Shown here: positions 1 through 11,081 of the stretch, piece after piece
Layout of the letters: each line of letters starts with the position of its first letter
Numbering within the stretch: the first letter of the stretch is position 1
Source: Cognatundibacterium squillarum
GTDB lineage: Bacteria; Pseudomonadota; Gammaproteobacteria; Burkholderiales; Burkholderiaceae_D
DNA length: 64,000 nucleotides
NCBI RefSeq assembly: GCF_014652435.1
Contig: NZ_BMYU01000001.1
Location: 124,001-188,000, forward strand
Direction of reading: 5' to 3'
Notes under the pieces: model-generated
Databases searched by the model: none
What the model saw: the letters and a program-made list of their open reading frames with translations, nothing else
What the model was told of the DNA's origin: nothing
Made by a program: the position numbers and the translations under genes

Positions 1-1845
1 AGGCTTTCCGGTTTCATCAATTATTTTCTCGACCGGTTGATCAAATACTTTCTTTCCAAACTCTTCAGCCTCGTCATACAAATTGCATGTTGTTGTTCGA
101 TAAACTTTTTTACCTGTTCCCGGGCTCATTACTATTTCAATCTCATTTGAGAACCATAGCCGCCGACTTGTGTCTGGATCAGGTGATCGAAGAGTAGCAT
201 CTGAAAAGTACAGTTCTATACTTAGATTTCTATATTTTTCTCGATGGTTTGGTATTGGCAAACATAAAGAGTATACATTATTTCCATGATTTTTAAATTC
301 TGAAGGTCCTCCTGACATTGATTTTATGATTATTGGATTGTCTCGATCAAAGATAAATATCATTTTTCTTTTTTGAGGTATTGCTGAAAAATGCTCGCAC
401 ATTTGACTCAGTTTGATATCTCCCATTTCTAGCTCGTTTCCATATTCATGAAATGAGAGGTTGAGATCTAAAAAAAGGCCTTGATTTTTGGCTGTGTCGA
501 GCATGGATTTAATATATTTCCAATCAGTTTTTCCCTCGGTGATTATTAATGGATTTTCGTTTCTTTGGGATTCATTTTTAATAGCATCAAGTTCAACGCG
601 AAATCTCTCGTTTCTTTCCATGAAAATATCATAGGTTGATTTAAACTCTATGAATTCTTCGGGGATTATTTTGTTTCCAAGTGGTAAGTTGTATATATCA
701 ATATCTCCACTCTCTGTCATTCCAAGTAAAAAGAATGGTGAATGAGTGGTAAATATGAACTGAACTTTTGGAAATTTTCTAAGTATCTTGGGAAGTACTG
801 TCTTTTGAAAGTTGATGTGTAAATGAAGGTCGATTTCATCTATTAAAACTATGCCATTAACTTCTTCAAGTGTTTTTGGTGGATAGCCTTTGACTAATTC
901 ATACGTGCGAATTATTTCAGTGGCTAGACCAAGTGTCATTAATTCACCTGATGACAATTGGGAAATTTCTGGAGCAACTATTTCCTCTATGCCATCGTTG
1001 TTAGTGGAGAAAATAGCAATTTCTCTATTTGCTTTGGGACTTATTCCTACGCGCGCTGAGACGATATTTGGATTCTTAGCCATCAGCATGGTAGATATAA
1101 TCTCATTAACAAGATTAAATAGCAAAGTATTGGGGCCTTCGTAGCCAAGAAATGTTTTATGACCTCCTATAAAAACTGGCTCCCCAAGCTTGAGTTCGTA
1201 TATTTCCCTATCTAATAAAACATTTAAAATCCATCTTTTTGTTTCTTCGATAATGTTTGTTCTGATGGGGTTAAATTTTGATTGCCCAAAATAATGCTTT
1301 TCATTGGCGAAGTTCACATTCGCTTTTTCATTCATCCAATATGCTGTTTCATATCTGAAGTATGGAAAATATAAGAAAAGAGAATTTTTAATTAATTCCT
1401 TCTGGTCTTCATTGATTGTTATGTTCTTGTAAAACCCTGAGTTTTTGAAATCACTTTGAATTAGCTCGTTTTGGAGATTTGGGGCTAAATTTCTTGACAT
1501 GAATTCGGCGCCATTTAATTTTGTGACTAATTCATTGAATTCAATGTTACCACTTGGTGTTTTTAATTTTATATTCAAATAACTATAGTCTTCAGGGTTT
1601 TTTATGTATTTTCTTGTTGATAATTTAATGTATTGATTTCCTGGTACTTCTTGAAGCTCTGAGAATGACTGTCGTCTTGCTTCTGTCACAGCATCAAGAA
1701 TTGAAGATAGTGTTAACGACTTTCCAGCACCATTTTGCCCAACGATTGCGATGGGGATTTGATGCTCATTTTCTAACGTTCGCGGTGTAATTTCGACTTC
1801 TGAAATTGGTCCAAAATTTTTAACTTTGATTTTTTCAATTCTCAT
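1..1845 (-). CDS. OLD-like AAA ATPase with TOPRIM domain, truncated by window edge
   Basis: The minus strand reads open without a stop from an ATG at 1845 to base 1 (615 codons), so the C-terminus lies outside the window. The N-terminus starts with an SMC/ABC-like strand (MRIEKIKVKNFGPIS) followed by a Walker A motif GQNGAGKS near residue 36. Further on are an ABC-type signature (SQLSSGE), a Walker B (IVLIDEIDLHLH) and an H-loop-like FTTHSPFFL. The C-terminal part has TOPRIM features: LIITEGKTD, with the conserved glutamate, and IFIFDRD. This order is that of OLD-family nucleases (including GajA-like defence proteins), which bind ATP and cut DNA. Codon use is strongly AT-rich compared with the flanking core genes, which suggests acquisition. 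Whether a partner helicase (GajB-like) follows cannot be seen. The family call is good; a defence role is inference. Confidence 0.8.
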   Translation of the reverse strand, partial: MRIEKIKVKNFGPISEVEITPRTLENEHQIPIAIVGQNGAGKSLTLSSILDAVTEARRQSFSELQEVPGNQYIKLSTRKYIKNPEDYSYLNIKLKTPSGNIEFNELVTKLNGAEFMSRNLAPNLQNELIQSDFKNSGFYKNITINEDQKELIKNSLFLYFPYFRYETAYWMNEKANVNFANEKHYFGQSKFNPIRTNIIEETKRWILNVLLDREIYELKLGEPVFIGGHKTFLGYEGPNTLLFNLVNEIISTMLMAKNPNIVSARVGISPKANREIAIFSTNNDGIEEIVAPEISQLSSGELMTLGLATEIIRTYELVKGYPPKTLEEVNGIVLIDEIDLHLHINFQKTVLPKILRKFPKVQFIFTTHSPFFLLGMTESGDIDIYNLPLGNKIIPEEFIEFKSTYDIFMERNERFRVELDAIKNESQRNENPLIITEGKTDWKYIKSMLDTAKNQGLFLDLNLSFHEYGNELEMGDIKLSQMCEHFSAIPQKRKMIFIFDRDNPIIIKSMSGGPSEFKNHGNNVYSLCLPIPNHREKYRNLSIELYFSDATLRSPDPDTSRRLWFSNEIEIVMSPGTGKKVYRTTTCNLYDEAEEFGKKVFDQPVEKIIDETGKP

Positions 1846-2125
1846 AATTTTTAAAAAATTCGTTGACTTTGGCTTTCAGGGTTAATTAGTTTTTGTAATT
1901 TTATCATGAGTATTTATTTTGTGTATGTTGTAATTAGAGTTATGATTAGGTCAGTGTGATGCTAATGGGTTATGATGAATTTCAGGGTAATTAAATCGGG
2001 TTTTGCTTGAATTGATCGAGTTTTGGTTAATTCAATAGACTCAGCATTCGTATATCATCTTAGTTGTACTTTTCCTCAATTGCTTGCCTCAAATATAATT
2101 ATTTGCAGCGTTGGCCTGTCTTGTC

Positions 2126-2572
2126 ATGTCTTCATCTTCTTCCAAACTCCGTTCCGTACCTGACCGGATTCGTCAGGTCGCCATGTTTGAAACCGGCGGT
2201 TTATTGCTGATTACGCCGCCGTTTATCTGGCTCAGCGGGGTGGCGGTGGTGGATTCGTTTGTGTTGCTGGCGATGGTGGCGCTGATCGCGGCAGTCTGGA
2301 ATGCGGCGTACAACACCGGATTTGACTGGCTGGAGCACCGATTGACCGGACGGGCGGCGGATCAGCGGCCGCTGAAGTTACGGATTCTGCACGCTACCGG
2401 CTTTGAAACTGGCTTGCTGCTGGTCAGCCTGCCGATTATCGCGGTGTGGACTGGCATGGGCTGGTGGGAAGTGCTGATCGCAGATATCGGGCTGGCGGTG
2501 GCGTACACGATCTACGCATTCTTCTTCAATATCGCTTACGACAAGTGGTTTCCGATTACGACGCAATCGTGA
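2126..2572 (+). CDS. PACE (AceI-type) efflux transporter
   Basis: A protein of about 148 residues with four predicted membrane helices arranged as two tandem repeats. Each repeat begins with a short amphipathic stretch containing the family pattern of an acidic residue after Phe (VAMFETGG and HATGFETG) and ends with a charged turn (YNTGFDWLEHR, YDKWFP). This is the proteobacterial antimicrobial compound efflux family, whose founding member AceI exports chlorhexidine using the proton gradient. The reading frame is open from a TTG at 2111, but the ATG at 2126 gives the more usual N-terminus; neither has a clear ribosome site. It stands alone and converges with yheS. The substrate is not predictable from sequence. 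Confidence 0.85.
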   Translation: MSSSSSKLRSVPDRIRQVAMFETGGLLLITPPFIWLSGVAVVDSFVLLAMVALIAAVWNAAYNTGFDWLEHRLTGRAADQRPLKLRILHATGFETGLLLVSLPIIAVWTGMGWWEVLIADIGLAVAYTIYAFFFNIAYDKWFPITTQS

Positions 2573-2677
2573 GGCGCTGGGACGTCCGGTGCGTTCAGCG
2601 CGCGTCTGTCGGTTCTCAGCGGCCTGATCCACGCGTTCTGCCAGCATCAGGGATTGTCAGTCTGCTTTTCACCGTAT

Positions 2678-2761
2678 TGTGCAAATATCGTCATTTGTGA
2701 TTTCCGGAGAGCCGGACTTTCTGCCGACGACCGCCGGATCGCTGTGCAGGAGTCCGCATTT
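2678..2761 (-). repeat. 84-bp dispersed repeat, copy A
   Basis: One of six copies in this window. Read on the minus strand it starts AAATGCGGACTCC, has the core GGTCGTCGGCAGAAAGTCCG, and ends ATGACGATATTTGCACA. In this copy bases 6-11 (CGGACT) pair perfectly with bases 44-49 (AGTCCG). It sits in the convergent gap between the PACE gene and yheS. Confidence 0.85.
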
Positions 2762-2903
2762 GAGGTGTTTTCGGGCGGTTTTGAGCAGTTTCCGGCAGTC
2801 AGGGATGGTTCTCAGAGCTTTCGTCGTTTGCCCGTCTGAAAACGGTGTTGCTGTCTTGCCGTGTTTGGCTCGATTAGGGCACTCTGTCGCGGTCGCCAAG
2901 ACA

Positions 2904-2939
2904 TCAGAAAAAGAAAACGGCCCGCAGTGCAGGCCGTTT
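2904..2939 (-). terminator. Rho-independent terminator of yheS
   Basis: On the minus strand an 8-bp stem AAACGGCC/GGCCGTTT (2915-2922 with 2932-2939) is followed by a T-rich run. It lies about 30 bases past the yheS stop. Confidence 0.85.
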
Positions 2940-2968
2940 GTTCAGGTGACGCGGTCTGACAAAGATGC

Positions 2969-4924
2969 TCAGATAATTGCTTCCAGCGCTTCCTGTTGTT
3001 CCAGCCAGTCGCCTTCCAGTTGTTCCAGTTCTTTTGTCAGCTTTGCCTGATCCAGCAGCAGGGCTTTCAGTTTTTCTTTGTTGGCATCGCTGTAAATGTC
3101 GCTGTCTTCCAGCTGGCGGTCGATGTCGGCTTTCAGTTTGCCGGCTTTGTCCATCTGGTCTTCCAGTTTGCGGATACGGTTTTCTATCGGTTTGCGCAGG
3201 CCGGACAGGCGCTGGCGTTCTTCCGCATCTTTACGGCGCTGTTCTTTCTGATCGACTTTAGAGACAAACGCGACGCCATTGTCGGCATTTGCTGCAGCAG
3301 ATGCTGAAGGGGCGGCAGCAGCGGCGGCTTTGGTTTCCAGCAGCCATTGTTTGTAATCATCCAGATCGCCGTCAAACGGGCGCAACTGGCCGTGGCTGAC
3401 GATCAGGAACTGGTCGGTGGTGGCGCGCAGCAGGTGGCGGTCATGCGATACCACCAGCAGCGTGCCTTCAAACTGCGCCAGCGCTTCGGTCAGTGCCTCG
3501 CGGGTTTCCAGATCCAGATGGTTGGTCGGTTCATCGAGCAGCAGCAGGTTAGGGCGTTGCCAGACGATCATCGCCAGCGCCAGACGGGCTTTTTCACCGC
3601 CGGAGAACGGGCCGACCGGTGATGTGACCATGGTGCCAGGGAAGTTGAAGCTACCGAGGAAGTTGCGCAAATCCTGTTCACGCACATCCGGTGCGATACG
3701 GCTTAAATGCCACAGCGGCGATTCTTCGTGGCGCAGCATTTCGATCTGATGCTGAGCGAAGTAACCGATGCTCAGGCCTTTACCGCTGAGAATTTTGCCG
3801 TTCAGCGGCGCCAGATCGCCCACCAGCGTTTTGATCAGGGTGGATTTACCCGCACCGTTTTCACCGAGCAGGCCGATACGCTGGCCGATCTGCAGCGAAA
3901 AATCGATGCCGCCGACAATGCGTTTCGGCAAGCCATCTTCCACCGGATAGCCGCAGTCCACGCTGTCCAGCACCAGCATGGGATTCGGTGCGCTGGCCGG
4001 TTCGCGGAATTCAAAACTGAACTCAGCGGCAGCGCGCAATGGTGCGATTTCTTCCATACGCGCCAGTGCTTTCATCCGGCTTTGTGCCTGACGGGCTTTG
4101 GTGGCTTTGGCTTTAAAGCGGTCGATGAAGGATTGCAAATGCGCGCGCTGGCGGGCTTGCTTCTCGATCATGGCTTGTGCCAGCACGATCTGCGCGGCGC
4201 GCTGACGTTCAAAGCCGGAATAGTTGCCGCTGTAACGGCGCAGCTTTTTATCGTCGATATGTACGATTACATTGACGATGCCATCCAGAAAATCGCGGTC
4301 ATGCGAAATGATGATCAGCGTGCCCGGATAGCGGCGCAGCCAGTCTTCCAGCCAGATAATCGCGTCCAGATCCAGATGGTTGGTCGGTTCATCGAGCAGC
4401 AGTAAATCAGAGCGGCACATCAGCGCCTGCGCCAGATTCAGACGCATACGCCAGCCACCGGAAAAACTGGCCACCGGCAGCATGAATTGTTCAGGACGGA
4501 AACCCAGACCGGTCAGTAATTGTTCGGCGCGGGAGCGGGCAGTGTAAGCATCAGCATCCGCCAGTGCAGCATGTACTTCTGCCATTGCCAGACCGGTTTG
4601 CTCATCGTGCTCGTGGTTTTCCAGCTCTGCCAGACGCGCTTCCAGACCACGCAGACGGGTGTCGCCATCCAGCGCGTAATCAATGGCAGGGCGGTCGAGC
4701 GCCGGGGTTTCCTGCGCGACCGACGCCATTTGCCAGCTGGCCGGAATGTCGATATTGCCCTGATCCGGATGCAGCTCTTGCCGCAGCATTGCAAACAGGG
4801 TGGATTTGCCGGTGCCGTTGGAGCCGATCAGACCGATGCGTTCACCGGGATTTAAGGTGACATCGGCCTGTTCAAACAAGCTCTTGTTGCCGCGTAACAG
4901 CGAAATTTGCTGCAAACGAATCAT
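2969..4924 (-). CDS. yheS: ABC-F family ATPase YheS
   Basis: A soluble protein of about 651 residues with two ABC ATPase domains and no membrane domain. Walker A motifs are GSNGTGKS (residues 34-41) and GENGAGKS; both halves carry LDEPTNHLDL Walker B motifs and SGG signatures. An ABC-F linker rich in Arg/Lys/Gln lies between the domains, and a charged coiled-coil tail closes the protein. Similarity along the whole length to E. coli YheS is obvious. ABC-F proteins act at the ribosome; YheS's exact role is poorly known. I chose the ATG at 4924 (preceded by GGAAG) over an upstream one at 4963 because MIRLQQISLLRGNK is the family N-terminus. Confidence 0.93.
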   Translation of the reverse strand: MIRLQQISLLRGNKSLFEQADVTLNPGERIGLIGSNGTGKSTLFAMLRQELHPDQGNIDIPASWQMASVAQETPALDRPAIDYALDGDTRLRGLEARLAELENHEHDEQTGLAMAEVHAALADADAYTARSRAEQLLTGLGFRPEQFMLPVASFSGGWRMRLNLAQALMCRSDLLLLDEPTNHLDLDAIIWLEDWLRRYPGTLIIISHDRDFLDGIVNVIVHIDDKKLRRYSGNYSGFERQRAAQIVLAQAMIEKQARQRAHLQSFIDRFKAKATKARQAQSRMKALARMEEIAPLRAAAEFSFEFREPASAPNPMLVLDSVDCGYPVEDGLPKRIVGGIDFSLQIGQRIGLLGENGAGKSTLIKTLVGDLAPLNGKILSGKGLSIGYFAQHQIEMLRHEESPLWHLSRIAPDVREQDLRNFLGSFNFPGTMVTSPVGPFSGGEKARLALAMIVWQRPNLLLLDEPTNHLDLETREALTEALAQFEGTLLVVSHDRHLLRATTDQFLIVSHGQLRPFDGDLDDYKQWLLETKAAAAAAPSASAAANADNGVAFVSKVDQKEQRRKDAEERQRLSGLRKPIENRIRKLEDQMDKAGKLKADIDRQLEDSDIYSDANKEKLKALLLDQAKLTKELEQLEGDWLEQQEALEAII

Positions 4925-4988
4925 AAAACTTCCGTATTCTTTATCAGACTCACTGCGGGACACTTGCTGACAGGCAGCGCTGTCCCGG

Positions 4989-5026
4989 AAAAAACAAAAA
5001 GCCCGTCAAGCACAGGCTGACGGGCT
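4989..5026 (-). terminator. Rho-independent terminator after prmB
   Basis: Minus-strand hairpin with a 9-bp stem AGCCCGTCA/TGACGGGCT (5000-5008 with 5018-5026) followed by a T-rich tail. It ends the dap/pilU/prmB gene series before yheS. Confidence 0.88.
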
Positions 5027-5041
5027 GGCAGGGCGTGCAGC

Positions 5042-5944
5042 TTAGTTCAGCCAGTCACGCAGATCTTGCGCCTGCACCAGGAAAACCATGTCGTCACCGG
5101 CGCTGGTTGATACCCAGGTCATTGGCAAGCCGTCAAATGCCACTTCAGCAAAGGCACGTTCATTACCGATTTCCACCATCAGAATACCGTCTTCGGTCAG
5201 GCGGTCTGCAGCTTCACGCACGATAGTGCGAACCAGATCCATGCCATCATCACCACCGGCCAGCGCAATTTGCGGCTCGTGCAGATATTCTTTTGGCAAA
5301 GTCGCCATTGAACCAGAGTTCACATACGGCGGGTTGGTGATGATCAGATCATACTGACCAGCCGGTACGTTCTGGTACAGATCAGACTGAATCAGATTCA
5401 CGCGGTCCTGCAATTCGTAAGTGGCAACATTACGTGCAGCCACAGCCAGTGCATCCGCAGAAATATCCACGGCATCCACCTGCGCATTCTCAAACGCATC
5501 GGCCATCATGATCGCGAGGCAGCCGGAACCGGTGCACAGTTCAAGAATACGGGTGACGGAATCCGCATCGCCAACCCACGGCGAGAAGCGTTCCGGAATC
5601 AGTTCTGCGATGAAAGAACGCGGCACGATGACGCGCTCATCCACATAGAAATTGTAGGTGCCCAGCCATGCTTCATTGGTCAGATACGATGCCGGTACGC
5701 GGTCGGTCACACGGCGTTCAATCATCGCCAGCACGGCTTCGATTTCTTCCGGCAGCAGACGTGCATCCAGAAACGGATCGATTTTATCCAGTGGCAGATG
5801 CAGCGTGTGCAGAATCAGGTAGGCTGCTTCGTCCAGCGCATTGGCGCTGCCGTGGCCGAAGAAAACTTTCTCGCGCTGGAAGCGGGAAACCGCATAACGC
5901 AGCAGGTCGCGGAAAGTCTGAAAAGTGCTTGCAGGTGTACTCAT
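5042..5944 (-). CDS. prmB: 50S ribosomal protein L3 N5-glutamine methyltransferase
   Basis: A class I SAM-dependent methyltransferase of 300 residues. The SAM-binding glycine motif is LELCTGSGC and the catalytic NPPY motif lies near residue 205; both are diagnostic of the PrmA/PrmB/PrmC glutamine methylases. The N-terminal part (FRDLLRYAVSRF, YLTNEAWL, VDERVIVPRS) matches PrmB, which methylates a glutamine of L3 during 50S assembly. The ATG at 5944 fits the family; an in-frame GTG at 5968 overlaps the dapE stop and could give translational coupling. It is the last gene of the dap series. Confidence 0.93.
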   Translation of the reverse strand: MSTPASTFQTFRDLLRYAVSRFQREKVFFGHGSANALDEAAYLILHTLHLPLDKIDPFLDARLLPEEIEAVLAMIERRVTDRVPASYLTNEAWLGTYNFYVDERVIVPRSFIAELIPERFSPWVGDADSVTRILELCTGSGCLAIMMADAFENAQVDAVDISADALAVAARNVATYELQDRVNLIQSDLYQNVPAGQYDLIITNPPYVNSGSMATLPKEYLHEPQIALAGGDDGMDLVRTIVREAADRLTEDGILMVEIGNERAFAEVAFDGLPMTWVSTSAGDDMVFLVQAQDLRDWLN

Positions 5945-5964
5945 GGTCTTGGTTGCCGTCCGGA

Positions 5965-7466
<1,502 letters not shown>

Positions 7467-7476
7467 GAGGTGTTGC

Positions 7477-8622
7477 TTATAAATTCAGGGTAAATTCCGT
7501 GAAGGACGCTTCTTCACGTTTTTCTTCCGGTTCGGGTTCCGGCGCAGGTGCAGCAGCAGGGCTGATTTCATTATTCAGCAGCCACAGCAGGTTATTTGCC
7601 GAGTCAGCATTTGCCAGACCTTCTTCTTTAGAAATCAGGCCTTCGGTAATCAGATGGAAAAGTGCTTTTTCGAAAGTCTGCGAGCCGGGCGACAGCGATT
7701 TTTCAATTGCCTCGCGAATTGCAAAAATGTCGCCTTTTTCAATCAGTTCAGACACATAGCGGGTATTCAGCATGACTTCCACCGCCGGGCAACGGCCACC
7801 GTTGACGGCTTTAATCAGACGCTGCGAAATGACGGCGCGAATCGATGAAGCCAGATCCAGCAGCAATGCTGTACGGTTTTCCATCGGGAAGAAGCTGATA
7901 ATCCGGTTCAGCGCCTGATAACTGTTATTCGCGTGCAGGGTTGCCAGCACCAGATGGCCGGACTGTGCATAGGCGATTGCAGCCATCATGGTTTCCAGAT
8001 CGCGGATTTCGCCGATCAGAATGCAGTCAGGAGCCTGACGCAGCGAATTTTTCAGAGCGGTTTTCAGGCTTTCAGAATCAGTACCGATCTCACGCTGGTT
8101 CACGATAGAACGCTTACTGCGGAACAGAAATTCTATCGGGTCTTCCAGTGTCAGGATATGACCGGTTTTAGTTTCGTTACGGTGATCCAGCATGGAAGCG
8201 ATGGTGGTGGATTTACCGGAACCGGTAGAACCCACGACCAGAATCAGGCCACGCTTTTCCATAATCAGCTCACTGAGCACCGGTGGCAGGTTCAGTGTGT
8301 TGATATTCGGAATATCGCCCGGCACATAGCGGAATACCGCTGAGATTGTGCCGCGCTGTCGGAAAGCAGATAAACGGAAGCGGCCCAGCCCGGGTACGCC
8401 AATACCGATGTTCAGTTCATTCTCACGCTCCAGACGCTCAAGATCTTCCTGCTCGACGACTTCTGCCAGCATTGCCATGATGTTTGCATGGTCCATGCGT
8501 TGCTGATTCACAGGAATCAGATTGCCATTGATCTTGATGTGTACCGGAGAGTTAATTGCAAAGAACATGTCTGACGCATGTTTGTCTTTCATGAGCTGAA
8601 ACAGCCGCTCCATTGCTCCCAT
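7477..8622 (-). CDS. pilU: Type IV pilus retraction ATPase PilU
   Basis: A 381-residue PilT/PilU-class secretion ATPase. It has Walker A GSTGSGKSTT (residues 131-140), an Asp box (HILTLEDPIEF), Walker B (CILIGEIRD) and a His box (GHLVLATLHA). The C-terminal extension ending in an acidic Pro/Ala/Glu tail and the N-terminal sequence fit PilU better than PilT. PilU helps PilT depolymerise type IV pili in twitching. No other pilus gene lies beside it. An alternative ATG at 8613 is preceded by GGGAGC and may be the real start. Confidence 0.9.
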   Translation of the reverse strand: MGAMERLFQLMKDKHASDMFFAINSPVHIKINGNLIPVNQQRMDHANIMAMLAEVVEQEDLERLERENELNIGIGVPGLGRFRLSAFRQRGTISAVFRYVPGDIPNINTLNLPPVLSELIMEKRGLILVVGSTGSGKSTTIASMLDHRNETKTGHILTLEDPIEFLFRSKRSIVNQREIGTDSESLKTALKNSLRQAPDCILIGEIRDLETMMAAIAYAQSGHLVLATLHANNSYQALNRIISFFPMENRTALLLDLASSIRAVISQRLIKAVNGGRCPAVEVMLNTRYVSELIEKGDIFAIREAIEKSLSPGSQTFEKALFHLITEGLISKEEGLANADSANNLLWLLNNEISPAAAPAPEPEPEEKREEASFTEFTLNL

Positions 8623-8658
8623 ATGGATTCCCTTTAAAAACGATCGTTATACGCAGAT

Positions 8659-9486
8659 TCAGGCGCCGCGCAGCAGTTCGTTAATGCTTGTTTTTGAACG
8701 TGTCTGCGCGTCTACACGCTTCACGATAACAGCACAGTACAGGCTGTGGGAACCATCAGCAGACGGGAGGCTGCCGGAAACAACAACAGAACCCGCCGGA
8801 ACGCGACCGTAGCTGACTTCGCCGGTAGCGCGATCGTAGATTTTTGTCGACTGACCGATGTAGACGCCCATCGAAATCACGGAGTTTTCTTCCACGATTA
8901 CGCCTTCAACGATTTCAGAACGTGCACCGATGAAGCAGTTGTCTTCAATGATGGTCGGGTTCGCTTGCATAGGCTCCAGAACACCACCGATACCAACGCC
9001 GCCGGATAAATGAACATTTTTACCGATCTGCGCGCAGGAGCCGACGGTTGCCCATGTGTCAACCATCGCGCCTTCGTCCACATAGGCACCGATATTCACA
9101 TAAGAAGGCATCAGCACCACATTCTTGCCAATGAAGCTGCCGCGACGTGCAACGGCAGGTGGTACAACGCGGAAACCACCACGTGCGAAATCTTCCGCAG
9201 TGTAGTTTGCGAATTTGGTCGGCACTTTGTCAAAGAATTGCATGTGCTCGCCGGATGGCATAGTGATGTTGTCTTCCAGACGGAAAGACAGCAACACAGC
9301 TTTCTTTACCCACTGGTTAACATGCCAGCTGCCATCGATTTTTTGTGCAACACGCAGGGTGCCTGCATCCAGTTCTGCCAGCACATGGCTGACAGCATCG
9401 CGGAGTTCTGCAGGAGCCGATTTCGGAGAAAACTCGGTACGTTTTTCCCACGCCTGATCAATGATTTGTTGCAGTTGCTGAGTCAT
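8659..9486 (-). CDS. dapD: Tetrahydrodipicolinate N-succinyltransferase
   Basis: A 275-residue acyltransferase with a left-handed beta-helix of hexapeptide repeats in its middle ([20 protein letters not shown], then [15 protein letters not shown]). It uses succinyl-CoA to succinylate tetrahydrodipicolinate in the lysine/diaminopimelate pathway. The length and the ending ([12 protein letters not shown]) match E. coli DapD. It lies between dapC and pilU on the same strand; the gap to pilU is short, so read-through is likely. Confidence 0.96.
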   Translation of the reverse strand: MTQQLQQIIDQAWEKRTEFSPKSAPAELRDAVSHVLAELDAGTLRVAQKIDGSWHVNQWVKKAVLLSFRLEDNITMPSGEHMQFFDKVPTKFANYTAEDFARGGFRVVPPAVARRGSFIGKNVVLMPSYVNIGAYVDEGAMVDTWATVGSCAQIGKNVHLSGGVGIGGVLEPMQANPTIIEDNCFIGARSEIVEGVIVEENSVISMGVYIGQSTKIYDRATGEVSYGRVPAGSVVVSGSLPSADGSHSLYCAVIVKRVDAQTRSKTSINELLRGA

Positions 9487-9528
9487 GATTGTTCACTTAA
9501 TCAAATTAACAAAAAGGCATTCCTGTCT

Positions 9529-10749
9529 TCAGGATTGCAGTTCTTTACAGAATGCGACGATGCGTTGTGCCGCTTCGAGACATTCCTCCACTTCGGCCAC
9601 CAGTGCCATCCGGATACGGTTGGCGCCCGGGTTAATGCCGTGGGCATCGCGGGCAAGATAGCTGCCCGGCAAAACAGTGACGTGATAGCGTTCGTATAGG
9701 GCACGTGCAAATTCTGTGTCAGAAATGCCGCCCAGATGATTGACTTTCGCCCATAAATAAAATGCAGCATCCGGTAGCTGAACATCCAGCACTTCGGCCA
9801 GCAGTGGCGTGATTTTTTCGAATTTACTGCGATACTGCGCGCGGTTTTCCAGTACGTGCTGTTCGTCCTGCCAGGCCACAACAGAAGCGGCCTGCACCAT
9901 AGGATTCATCGCGCTGCCGTGGTATGTACGATACAACAGGAACTGGCGAATAATCTCTGCATCACCGGCAACAAAACCCGAACGTAATCCGGGAACATTG
10001 GAGCGTTTGGACAGGCTGGACAGCATAATCAGCCGGCTGTAATCGCGGCCCAGCAAGCGTGCTGCCTGCAAGCCACCTAGCGGCGCTTCGTCTTTAAAGT
10101 AAATTTCGGAATAGCATTCGTCTGATGCAATCACAAAGCCGTAGCGATCAGACAGTGCAAATAATTCTTCCCAGTCTTTCAGTGTCAGTACTGCACCGGT
10201 CGGATTGCCGGGAGAGCAAACAAACAGCAATTGCACGCGCTGCCAGACGGATTCCGGAACCTGACTGTAATCCGGCGCATAGTTGCGGGCCGGATCAGCA
10301 TTCACAAAGTACGGCTCCGCACCGGATAAATACGCTGCACCTTCGTAAATCTGGTAAAACGGGTTCGGACACATCACCAGTGGTGGACCGTTTTCAGCAA
10401 CTTGCGGATTGATAATTGTCTGCGCCAGCGAAAACAGTGCTTCGCGTGAGCCGTTGACCGGCAGGATTTCTGTCGCGAAATCAGGTGCAGGTATGCTGTA
10501 GCGGTTTGCCATCCAGCCGGCGATACTTTTGCGCAACGCTTCCGATCCTGCTGTCAGAGGATAGGCGGATAAGGTCTGCAGGCTGTTGCACAGCGCATCT
10601 TTAATCAGTTGCGGAGCAGGGTGACGCGGCTCACCAATGCCCAGGCTGATCGGGGTATATGCAGGATTCGGCGTGACACCGGCAAACAATCGTTTCAGTT
10701 TTTCAAACGGATAGGGCTGTAATTTGGACAGATATGGGTGAAAAGTCAT
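9529..10749 (-). CDS. dapC: N-succinyldiaminopimelate aminotransferase
   Basis: A PLP-dependent class I/II aminotransferase of about 406 residues. The lysine that binds PLP lies in SLSKRSNVPGLRSG; the substrate and cofactor motifs SPGNPTGAVL and SDECYSEIYF are intact. It makes N-succinyl-diaminopimelate from glutamate and the keto-acid made by DapD, and is the first gene of the dap series here. I start at the ATG at 10749 (MTFHPYLSKLQPYPF); the frame extends to a TTG at 10767. The proximity to dapD and dapE makes the DapC assignment safer than a generic aminotransferase call. Confidence 0.93.
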   Translation of the reverse strand: MTFHPYLSKLQPYPFEKLKRLFAGVTPNPAYTPISLGIGEPRHPAPQLIKDALCNSLQTLSAYPLTAGSEALRKSIAGWMANRYSIPAPDFATEILPVNGSREALFSLAQTIINPQVAENGPPLVMCPNPFYQIYEGAAYLSGAEPYFVNADPARNYAPDYSQVPESVWQRVQLLFVCSPGNPTGAVLTLKDWEELFALSDRYGFVIASDECYSEIYFKDEAPLGGLQAARLLGRDYSRLIMLSSLSKRSNVPGLRSGFVAGDAEIIRQFLLYRTYHGSAMNPMVQAASVVAWQDEQHVLENRAQYRSKFEKITPLLAEVLDVQLPDAAFYLWAKVNHLGGISDTEFARALYERYHVTVLPGSYLARDAHGINPGANRIRMALVAEVEECLEAAQRIVAFCKELQS

Positions 10750-11081
10750 ATGGGCATGCGCGTTCAAAGGCGCTGTAACATTGAAGCCGTATAGTTTCCG
10801 CCGGTCGGAGCAATGTGTCCGAAAGACAGGTTTTACTCAGGAGCGGACATATTATATCCTTTGCCTCATTCTGCGTAGACTGGGGTTGTCGCGTAATTCG
10901 GAGAATAAATGCGTGAAAAACCGGCAAAAATCCTGAATGTTGGTGAAATTCTAAGCGTTCCGGATCAACAAGCTGCGTTCTGAATGGTATGATGCGACCC
11001 TGACCGGTGACTGTCAGCAACATTGCCGGAGATGGCGTCAATCAGCGCTGGATGTAACCTCTAACGATAATAAAGTACTAA
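10750..11081. other. Divergent intergenic region between dapC and smc
   Basis: No convincing gene. The region must hold the promoters of the dapC series (leftward) and smc (rightward). The open frames in it have no homologue-like content or ribosome sites. I could not pick clear -35/-10 pairs. Confidence 0.5.
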
